DNA of 36,306 bases from Chloroflexota bacterium (GTDB taxonomy: Bacteria; Chloroflexota; Anaerolineae; UBA4142), in contig JACRMI010000148.1 of assembly GCA_016215025.1 (NCBI GenBank), positions 1 through 36,306 of the forward strand, given 5' to 3'. How positions within the stretch are numbered: the first letter of the stretch is position 1; every line of letters starts with the position of its first letter. Positions 29,708 through 36,306 of the stretch are shown here, in pieces. The position numbers and the translations under genes were made by a program. The notes beneath the pieces are model-generated. The model was not told the DNA's origin and did not search any database. It saw only the letters and a list, made by a program, of their open reading frames with translations.

Positions 29708-32590
29708 ATGCCTACAATGGGCATGTACGCTTGTCCGAAATGCAAAACCGTTTATCGTCCGCTGGATGCTGCCCAGCGCCATCAAATATGTTGCGGCATG
29801 ATGCTCGAGCGCGTCGAGCTAAAACCAACTTATCGAGCAGCTTCGCACAACACCGAACCCAAGTCGCTCGCCTTCGACCATACCCCCGTGTCATCTGGCT
29901 ACCCAGCAACGGAGATCATCGAGATCATCCCACCACGCGAAACCAATGTGAAGGTGATTGCGATTAGCATGATGCACGCCGCGTTGCCTACTGGAACGGT
30001 GTACTCGCTCGAACTCGCTGGGGATCACCAATCGCGACGCCTCACCGTTCGAGGAACGGCGGCGAGCATCGCCCATATTCGCCGCCAACTCCAGGCGACG
30101 TACGATCAGGTCTCGTTTCGCAATTTATCCCCCGACGACGACCCCGCTCAACCGAGCAACTTGCCGACGCTCTATGCTGAACTGACGCTGGCGCGACCGG
30201 TGTATCTTCCTATTCGCATTTTCAAGGACGATGATCTCCTGGAGGATGATCCGGTCCGTGGCATCCTCATGTCGTTCGAGGGACTGCTAAAAGGCGAACG
30301 CGTACTCTCCCAACTCCTGCTCGCCCCGGCTCCGCCTGACTGGTCACGGCGCTATGAAGGTTCCGCCCGTCAAGTCGAAAAAAACCTGATGAATGACCCG
30401 ATGACGTTTGGTCTGTTCATGCGCCAGTTCATTTCCGTCATTGGGTTCATGGTGGCGCTCGTCTCGGGGCTGGCATCGTATTTCGCCTACCTACGAAGCG
30501 ATTGGCTCACCTTCGTGGGTGCCGGCATCGTGTGTGGGTTGGTGTGCATCGGTCTGGCAAAGTTTTACCAGTTTGTCACTGAACGGTCGAATGTTGATCC
30601 GAAACTCATCCAGGCGAAGATTGCCTCACCGGCGTTTGATGTCAATCTCCGGCTCTCCGTGGTGGGACAGACCCGCGAACGAGCGAAAATCAAACTTGAT
30701 GAAATTTTCGGCGCCTATCGCCGCTTCAATCTCCAAAGCGGCAATTCATGGAAAGGTCAGATCACTCAATTCGATCCGCGCGAGCTGTCCCTCTTATATC
30801 CTTCGATCTTGGAGGGACTCACCGACCGCGCGACGCGCCTTTCGGCGAATGAACTGGCGTCCCTGTGGCATTTGCCCGTCGGCGATGTGCCTGGACTGGA
30901 ACGCACGCTCGCCAAACGAATGCTCCCGCGTCCCGTGACGGTGGAGCATGGGTTTCTCGTTGGGCACTCCATTCATCAAGGACAAACGATTCCAGTTCAT
31001 CTCGACGATGAAACCCTGTGGCACCACATCTTCATGGTCGCCAAAACGCAAAAAGGCAAAAGCACCTTGATGGGACATTTTGCGGCGGAAGGCATGCGCC
31101 AAAAAACCGCGGTGGTCGTCATCGACCCGCATGGCGACCTGGCTCGATCACTCCTCGCTCAGGTTCCGCGTTCACGGGCAAGCGATGTGGTCTACATCGA
31201 TTTCAGCGATACCCAGCAAGTAGTCGGACTGAATCTGTTGGACATGTCACAAGGACGGACCGCCGATGCCATCGTGTCCAATATCGTGCATGTGGGCGAA
31301 CTCCTCTGGAAGGATAACTGGGGACCGCGCATGGAGGATGCATTCCGCATGGCGTTACGGACGCTGCTTGCCGCCAACACGATCCTCGCACAACGACACG
31401 AGCCGCAGTTCACGCTCCTCGACATTCCTCAGCTCTTTGAGCTACCCAACTTTCGTCATCGCCTGATCAAACAATATGTCAGCGATCAAGAAATCAAAGA
31501 CTGGTGGACCGGATACTTTGAACGCTTGTATGAAAGCTTGCGCATGGATGTGATCAACCCTGTGCTCACAAAGATTCATCGCTTTTCATCGCACGAAGGC
31601 GTACGCCATGTCGTCGGTCAAGCTCATTCGACCGTCAACTTTCGCGAATTGTTGAATGAGCGCAAGATCCTGCTCGTGAATACCGCGACGGGCATCATCG
31701 GTCCGGATGCAGGTGGATTGCTGGGGGCGGTCTTGGTCGATTACATCAACTTTGCCGTCCGCGAGCAAATGGCGATTCCCAATCCCGCGGCACGCGCACG
31801 GGTGGTCGTCGTGGTCGATGAGTTTCAATCCATTCCCGGCGTCGATTATCCCAAGCTCTTAGCCGAACTGCAAAAGATGGGTGCGAGTTTTATTCTCGCG
31901 ACCCAAGCCCTGGGACAACTCGATGCGATTGATAAAGAACTCCGTCGCTCGATCCTGTCGAATGTCGCCGCGCTCTTTGTGTTTCAAACGAGTGCCGAAG
32001 ATGCCGACATCTTGCGCCACGAATTGGATAATGTCGTGACGGAGACCGATATTACGAATCTCGACAGCTACAATTGCTATTTGAAAATGGAGTTGAACAA
32101 GAAACGCCTGCCGGTCATGCATGTGGAAACGTTGCCTCCCACTCAGGGTGATCCCGCTGTTGTTTCTCAAATCGGATCCCAGATGACGCGCTATACGCGC
32201 CCGATCGGCTTGGTAAAATCGGAACGCGAGTCGTTTCAAGAGGAGTGGTATCGTCCGGAACGTCGCGCCCAGAATGAATTGAACCGCCCGCGCCGGGCCA
32301 CATCGGATCACCCGGATAATAACAAGGCTCAGGTGCAGAGCTTGGACTCAATGGAAGGAAACAAGGCATCCCCTGAAATGGATACGGATAAAGATCAGAC
32401 GAACAACGCGACGAAAAATGAGCAGAACGTACCATCGACTCTTCCAAATGAGCAAAGCGAGGTTAATCCAAACACAGCTCCACAATCAAAGTTGTCCGAG
32501 TCATCGGCTGACAGAACCGATGATTTGAACCATCCAGCACCGAAAGACCCGGAGAAAGACATGGATGAAAACAGCATCTTCAACCCGTGA
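29708..32590 (+). CDS. VirD4/HerA-type conjugative DNA-translocating ATPase
   Basis: A 960-residue protein. ATG 29708 follows AAGGAGG at 5 bases; an upstream in-frame start is rejected. The N-terminus is a small zinc ribbon (C9, C12, C28, C29). Two transmembrane segments lie near residues 238-258 and 263-285. The motor domain has Walker A AKTQKGKST (about 446-454), VVIDPHGDLARSLL and Walker B VVVVVDEFQS (about 699-708), then LATQALGQLD (sensor) near 735. The last 100 residues are polar and likely disordered. Type IV coupling proteins pump DNA through a membrane pore. Its end overlaps the replication-relaxation gene by 26 bases. Confidence 0.88.
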   Translation: MPTMGMYACPKCKTVYRPLDAAQRHQICCGMMLERVELKPTYRAASHNTEPKSLAFDHTPVSSGYPATEIIEIIPPRETNVKVIAISMMHAALPTGTVYSLELAGDHQSRRLTVRGTAASIAHIRRQLQATYDQVSFRNLSPDDDPAQPSNLPTLYAELTLARPVYLPIRIFKDDDLLEDDPVRGILMSFEGLLKGERVLSQLLLAPAPPDWSRRYEGSARQVEKNLMNDPMTFGLFMRQFISVIGFMVALVSGLASYFAYLRSDWLTFVGAGIVCGLVCIGLAKFYQFVTERSNVDPKLIQAKIASPAFDVNLRLSVVGQTRERAKIKLDEIFGAYRRFNLQSGNSWKGQITQFDPRELSLLYPSILEGLTDRATRLSANELASLWHLPVGDVPGLERTLAKRMLPRPVTVEHGFLVGHSIHQGQTIPVHLDDETLWHHIFMVAKTQKGKSTLMGHFAAEGMRQKTAVVVIDPHGDLARSLLAQVPRSRASDVVYIDFSDTQQVVGLNLLDMSQGRTADAIVSNIVHVGELLWKDNWGPRMEDAFRMALRTLLAANTILAQRHEPQFTLLDIPQLFELPNFRHRLIKQYVSDQEIKDWWTGYFERLYESLRMDVINPVLTKIHRFSSHEGVRHVVGQAHSTVNFRELLNERKILLVNTATGIIGPDAGGLLGAVLVDYINFAVREQMAIPNPAARARVVVVVDEFQSIPGVDYPKLLAELQKMGASFILATQALGQLDAIDKELRRSILSNVAALFVFQTSAEDADILRHELDNVVTETDITNLDSYNCYLKMELNKKRLPVMHVETLPPTQGDPAVVSQIGSQMTRYTRPIGLVKSERESFQEEWYRPERRAQNELNRPRRATSDHPDNNKAQVQSLDSMEGNKASPEMDTDKDQTNNATKNEQNVPSTLPNEQSEVNPNTAPQSKLSESSADRTDDLNHPAPKDPEKDMDENSIFNP

Positions 32591-34808
32591 TCGTATTCTC
32601 GCTGTGTTAGCAGAGCATCCATTTCTATCGCGCCGGCAAATCGAACTTTGCCTTGGTTGTCCTGAACGGACGATTCGTCAAGGACTGGCGGATTTGGAAG
32701 TGCGGCAATGGATTTGGCAGGCGAATGCGCGCCATGCGGGAATGCATGCCCGCTGCATCTACGCGCCCACGCACTTGGGAATGGACGTGCTCGCGCAACA
32801 GGCAGGGCTGTCCATCAAGGACTATCGTAAGCGGACCGGGCTTTCTACCGAACGCTTGGCTCGCCTCATTCTGCTCATGGAACGCGTTTTTCAATTGCGA
32901 ACGATGGTGCTCTGGTTTTCACTCTTGGCAAATCCATTGCCGACCTCCAACGATTCCACCCTATCGCCCTCTCGCTTGAAGCGTGCTGTTTCATCGAATG
33001 AGGTAGCCAATCCTCAAGACCGTTGGCGCTGGCATGCGGTGAAGTGGGATGTGGAAGTGGGCAAGTTCTTCGCCAACAAGAGCCGAGGCGTGTGGATTCC
33101 ATTTCATGGCGCGGCGTTGATGCAGCGCGGTTTGGGCGCAAGTGTATCGTCCTTGCCCAATACGAAAACTCCTGCCAATGCAGCCAATCGCTCCTCGAAC
33201 GTGAATCAAGAACTCTACGATAAGCAGAAAGAGGGTCGCTGGGCATTCGTGGTCATCGAATTTGATCTAGCGCATGTATCGGTCGAACGCGACCGCGAGC
33301 GGTTCGATCAATTTGTCGTCGCCCAAGATGATCCCAGGTATTGGGGCAAGGAGAACGAACCCTACTTTCCAACGCTCATTGTGGTTGCCCGAGACGAGTT
33401 ACGCTTGCAGGATTACTACAACGTTCTGCGCTCAACTGCCCTGGCGCGCCAGCTTCCGATGCCGCGGGCATATCTGACGACGATGAAAGCCGCGTTCTCT
33501 CTGCGGAAGGACACCACACTGCCGGTTTGGTATTCCACGACCCTGGGACGGCAAACATCGATTCTGGGCGATACCGAAGGCATCGCCTTGCCGCTGCCTC
33601 CAGAACCGCTATGGCGTAAATTGCCTTTGAATCCAACAAGCGATGACACTAGGAACGCGGAGAATAACGGCGTAACACTTGCACCTGCAAGTGCAGGTGT
33701 TACGCCAGACCTGATTCCTGAGAATAAAAGTGTATTTGTTTCACTATTTATCGGCAAGGAGAAAAAGGGTAGCACTCCTCTTCCACAAACAGTTTATCTT
33801 CCGTCTGAATCATCTGAAGCTGGGGTGAACGGAAATGGCAAGACAGAAGTTGTCGAAAAGAAGAATGGAGCAATTACCCCACAATTAAATACGAACAAAG
33901 ATGCGAGAACCATTATCGAGTCGCCATTCACGAGTCGACATTCATCGACAAATGCTATTTCGCTTGCCAGGATTGCATTGGCTATGCCACCCTTGGAGAA
34001 ACGCTTGCTCGCCGAAATCGCCGCGCATCCGCTGTTGACGCAACAGGAACTGGGTGTATTACTCCAAGCTTCATTGCGGCACGTGCGACCAGGGCTAGCG
34101 CATCTCATGGCATTGAATTTGATTCAGCCACACGATGAACATTTTCTGATTGTAGCGAAAGGACAACAGTATCTAGCTTATGCAGCAGGGTTCGGGAGTG
34201 CCGTGAAACGCTATGCACGAGCACGGGGTTGGGGCAAAGGGTTCGATACCTTGCTGCGGCACCGCGAGCATACAAAAGCGGAGAACCAGTTCTTTCTGGA
34301 ACTGGCGAACATTGCCATCACGCGTGGGCACATGCTCACCTGGCTTTCCGAATTGGAGAGCCGCCTGTATTACGAAGCCGGTCAGCGCTGGCACAGTTTT
34401 CTGCCTGATGGTCGCGGAAGTTATATCGCGCGGAACGTGCGCTATGAGTTTGCGGTCGAGATCGATCGCAGTCGTTCATCGACCGAACGACTCCGCATCA
34501 AACTCGCGGAGTACGAAGCCTGTATTACCTCCAATGTGCTCCGCAGCGAAGGCATCGAGTTGTTACGATTGTTGGTGTTGACCAATAGCTGGGAACGCGC
34601 TGAAACCTGGTGTCGTGCGGCAGAGTCCCTTCGATCCTCGTTCCCCATGTTCATCACGACCTTTGAGCGCGTCAACGCGAGTGGGGCCGACTCATCCATT
34701 TGGCTGCGGGGCGATCAGCGACTTGCTCAAGCAAGTGTAGCGAGTCAGCCCAAGGTTTATTGCTTTGAGTGTTTCGAGCGTCAAGACCCAAAAGCATCGT
34801 CGCAGTGA
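32565..34808 (+). CDS. Tandem replication-relaxation family protein
   Basis: A 747-residue protein, start ATG 32565 with GGAGA upstream. Two copies of one architecture are visible. Copy 1: winged helix (RILAVLAEHPFLSRRQIELC, then RTIRQGLADLE, residues 10-45) and a later core with VVIEFDLAHVSVERDRERF and TLIVVARDELRLQDYY. Copy 2 from about 475: LLAEIAAHPLLTQQELGVLL, HVRPGLAHLM, then FAVEIDRSRSSTERLRIKLA and LRLLVLTNSWERAE. Replic_Relax proteins of other elements have one copy of about 200-300 residues. They pair with coupling ATPases and are thought to act in relaxation or replication start. The Ser/Pro/Asn-rich linker holds a strong DNA palindrome. Confidence 0.85.
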   Translation: MKTASSTRDRILAVLAEHPFLSRRQIELCLGCPERTIRQGLADLEVRQWIWQANARHAGMHARCIYAPTHLGMDVLAQQAGLSIKDYRKRTGLSTERLARLILLMERVFQLRTMVLWFSLLANPLPTSNDSTLSPSRLKRAVSSNEVANPQDRWRWHAVKWDVEVGKFFANKSRGVWIPFHGAALMQRGLGASVSSLPNTKTPANAANRSSNVNQELYDKQKEGRWAFVVIEFDLAHVSVERDRERFDQFVVAQDDPRYWGKENEPYFPTLIVVARDELRLQDYYNVLRSTALARQLPMPRAYLTTMKAAFSLRKDTTLPVWYSTTLGRQTSILGDTEGIALPLPPEPLWRKLPLNPTSDDTRNAENNGVTLAPASAGVTPDLIPENKSVFVSLFIGKEKKGSTPLPQTVYLPSESSEAGVNGNGKTEVVEKKNGAITPQLNTNKDARTIIESPFTSRHSSTNAISLARIALAMPPLEKRLLAEIAAHPLLTQQELGVLLQASLRHVRPGLAHLMALNLIQPHDEHFLIVAKGQQYLAYAAGFGSAVKRYARARGWGKGFDTLLRHREHTKAENQFFLELANIAITRGHMLTWLSELESRLYYEAGQRWHSFLPDGRGSYIARNVRYEFAVEIDRSRSSTERLRIKLAEYEACITSNVLRSEGIELLRLLVLTNSWERAETWCRAAESLRSSFPMFITTFERVNASGADSSIWLRGDQRLAQASVASQPKVYCFECFERQDPKASSQ
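33669..33706. repeat. 38-bp palindrome in the linker of the Replic_Relax gene
   Basis: GGCGTAACACTTGCAC and the inverse GTGCAGGTGTTACGCC pair over 16 bp (one G-T) around a 6-base centre. It encodes GVTLAPASAGVTP in frame, in the region joining the two protein halves. Confidence 0.7.
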
Positions 34809-34985
34809 ATCCAATGAACACGATGGTGGGACTGCTTAAGCAGGGTCTTCGAGATGAAAACTCGTGTTCTTAATCATTCTTGGGGCTAATCGATTTGAGT
34901 CAATTCGATGTAGAGAGGGAGGTCTGTAACGCTGATGAGCAAATCCTGAGGTGTGCTGTTTACTAATTCAACCTATCGCAATGGT

Positions 34986-34999
34986 GGCGCATATGCGCC
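34986..34999. promoter_or_regulatory. Perfect 14-bp palindrome before an interrupted gene
   Basis: GGCGCATATGCGCC lies 28 bases before the ATG at 35027. A second perfect palindrome CTGCTTAAGCAG lies at 34832-34843, just after the Replic_Relax stop. No T-run or clear promoter boxes found in 34809-35026. Confidence 0.4.
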
Positions 35000-35026
35000 G
35001 CAAATAAAATCGCCAAGGAGAAGAAA

Positions 35027-35062
35027 ATGAAATCACCCTTCCAGTATTTCAAAAGCCTAGTA
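35027..35062 (+). pseudogene. Start of an element gene interrupted by the insertion sequence
   Basis: CCAAGGAGAAGAAA precedes ATG 35027, an excellent ribosome site. Twelve codons (MKSPFQYFKSLV) are native; from 35063 the frame enters the inverted repeat of the insertion sequence and stops at 35170. The rest of the gene should lie beyond 36306. Confidence 0.5.
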
Positions 35063-36306
35063 AGGCAACTAGAAAAAATAAATTATCCCAAACTGTGGTA
35101 TCCTCTAATCCATTCTGGACTGGAGGCGATTGATGCAACTAACCGAGCTCTTGAAAACCGTGTTTATTGAAACCGCCCAACCGCTCACGGGCTCAGTCCG
35201 CCGAGACCGAATTGGGGTGGAGTCGCGTCACGCTCCGAAAAGGCCAACATGAGGTCAACAGCGGGTTTGCTTGTTTGGATGCCTTGGCATTCCGCGGTCG
35301 TAAACGCACCGAAGATCATTTGCCGAACTTGCACAATGACATTGACGCCCTGATGGCGAGTCAAAGTCAGACGGACCCCAGTTTCAAGACGATGCGCCTC
35401 TACACGCGCCTTAGCGCAGCGGAGGTGCGGCGTCAGTTGATTCTCCAAAAAGGCTACACCGATGCCGAGTTGCCGACCGTCCGCACGCTGTCCACCAAAC
35501 TGAATCAGTGGAATTATTACCTCCGCAAAGTGGCTAAACGCAAGCCCAAAAAGAAAGTGCCTGAAACCGACGCCATTTTTGAGCAAGTGCATCAGATCAA
35601 CACCGCGGCCGATCAAGCGGAGGATGTTTTGCGGATCTCGATGGATGCCAAAACCGCAGTGAAAATAGGCGATTTCTCGCGGGATGGGGTGAGTCGGGTC
35701 GAGGTCGCGGCGGCGGATCACGATTTCAAACCGCAGACCACCCTGACGCCGTTTGGCATTCTGCTCCCGCAAACGGCGGACTTGTTTCTGTACTTCAGCA
35801 CCTCCAAAATCACCAGTGATTTCATCGTGGACTGTTTGGACGACCTGTGGCGCACCACGCTTCAGCCGCGCTCCCGCAGGTCACGACCCTGGTTTTGAAT
35901 CTCGACAATGGTCCGGAAAATCATAGCCACCGCACCCAGTTTCTCAAGCGCCTGATCACGTTGGCGGTGGAACGAAGACTGACCGTGCGCCTGGCGTACT
36001 ATCCACCCTATCACAGCAAGTACAATCCGGTCGAGCGTTGCTTTGGCGGATTGGAGCAGCATTGGAACGGGGCTTTACTGGATGACGTGAATACGGTGTT
36101 GCGGTTTGCCGAGAGCATGACCTGGAAAGGCAAACACCCCGTAGTGAAATTGGTCACGGCCATTTACGCGACCGGTATTCGTGTGACCCAGACCGCTATG
36201 AAAAAATTGGAGACCCAGATCAAGCGACTCCCGCACCTCGAAAAGTGGTTTGTAGACATCAGCCCGCCGATGCTAGAATTGGATATTTAATTTTTTCCAG
36301 TTGCCT
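35063..36306 (+). mobile_element. ISAzo13-type insertion sequence
   Basis: The left terminal repeat AGGCAACTAGAAAAAATAAA (from 35063) is inverted at the window end as TTTAATTTTTTCCAGTTGCCT-like sequence ending at 36306 (reverse complement begins AGGCAACTGGAAAAAATTAA), about 24 of 28 bases matching. The element is at least 1244 bp; whether 36306 is its last base cannot be seen. Confidence 0.85.
35133..36290 (+). pseudogene. ISAzo13 family transposase, with internal deletion and frameshift
   Basis: Fragments of one transposase lie in three frames. From ATG 35133: LTELLKTVFIETAQPLTGSVRR. The next about 20 family residues are missing, and the frame changes at about 35195-35200 to AETELGWSRVTLRKGQHEVN, continuing through MDAKTAVKIGDFSRDG and TLTPFGILLPQTADLF to about 35860. 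A further -1 (or +2) change leads to TLVLNLDNGPENHSHRTQF (catalytic region), YYPPYHSKYNPVER and the end LEKWFVDISPP. The second break lacks an A-rich slippery site. The transposase is most likely inactive. Confidence 0.85.

Larger units (their letters stand above)
21890..36306. mobile_element. Integrative element (serine-recombinase type), right end outside the window
   Basis: Begins inside the NmrA-like gene and carries an edge-located large serine recombinase, an excisionase-like HTH protein, a PriPol-ATPase, a ribbon-helix-helix-like protein, a VirD4/HerA-type ATPase and a replication-relaxation protein. This set parallels actinomycete integrative conjugative elements. No relaxase or full type IV channel is visible in the 14.4 kb present. 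An ISAzo13-type insertion lies inside it. Confidence 0.75.

Noticed and set aside
34811..34875. Short ORF after the Replic_Relax stop (MNTMVGLLKQ...)
   Set aside because: Only 19 codons, no ribosome site, no conserved pattern.
35800..35900. Programmed -1 frameshift in the transposase
   Set aside because: The sequence around the break (CAGCCGCGCTCCC) lacks an A6/A7 or XXXYYYZ site, and the N-terminal deletion already indicates decay.

Overview
The window looks like a chromosome fragment of a Chloroflexota bacterium (Anaerolineae-like). The lineage call is inference from four cues: a secreted beta-propeller protein ending in IYLPLVVR, a C-terminal tail I associate with Chloroflexota surface proteins; a Pro/Thr-rich linker and ectodomain style familiar from that phylum; a methylmalonyl-CoA mutase large subunit without its B12 domain; and many short tandem-word inverted repeats between genes. 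Positions 1-21890 are chromosomal backbone. Positions 21890-36306 are an integrated mobile element whose far end lies outside the window.

Backbone, 1-6750: an incoming coding tail truncates a three-Cys-motif partner gene (tcmP). Back-to-back promoters then drive a leader/small RNA on the minus strand and tRNA-Glu(CTC) on the plus strand. Next come a penicillin-acylase-family hydrolase, a 37-residue membrane peptide, biotin protein ligase (birA), a HIT protein and an MFS transporter.

Backbone, 6857-19681: a same-strand catabolic cluster encodes a thiolase, an acyl-CoA dehydrogenase, the carboxyltransferase, biotin carboxylase and biotin-carrier subunits of a propionyl-CoA-type carboxylase, and the methylmalonyl-CoA mutase large subunit. 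Together these would take branched or odd-chain acyl-CoAs to propionyl-CoA, methylmalonyl-CoA and succinyl-CoA, with BirA loading biotin on the carrier. Interleaved are a GNAT acetyltransferase, an M24 peptidase, a small unknown protein, a membrane-anchored TIR protein, a DUF433/DUF5615 toxin-antitoxin pair, and DUF1801 and TfoX-N proteins. Then come the FG-GAP beta-propeller protein, a small membrane protein and an NmrA-like gene.

Mobile element, 21890-36306: the NmrA-like gene is cut after about 160 codons by an element with a large serine recombinase at its edge. Inward lie a frameshifted small zinc-ribbon gene, a promoter-RNA-terminator unit, an excisionase-like HTH protein, a PriPol-ATPase replication protein, a ribbon-helix-helix-like regulator, a basic protein of unknown function, a HerA/VirD4-like DNA-translocating ATPase, and a double-length replication-relaxation protein overlapping it. 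Two operons of the element start from near-identical promoter/operator modules facing opposite ways. A decayed ISAzo13-type insertion sequence interrupts the next small gene and ends at or beyond the window edge.

The most interesting items are the shared operator module with the coupling ATPase/tandem Replic_Relax pair, the standalone RNA unit in the element, the TIR-transmembrane-ectodomain protein, and intergenic-type repeats that have entered two enzyme genes in frame, one of them in the excised spacer of the acylase.
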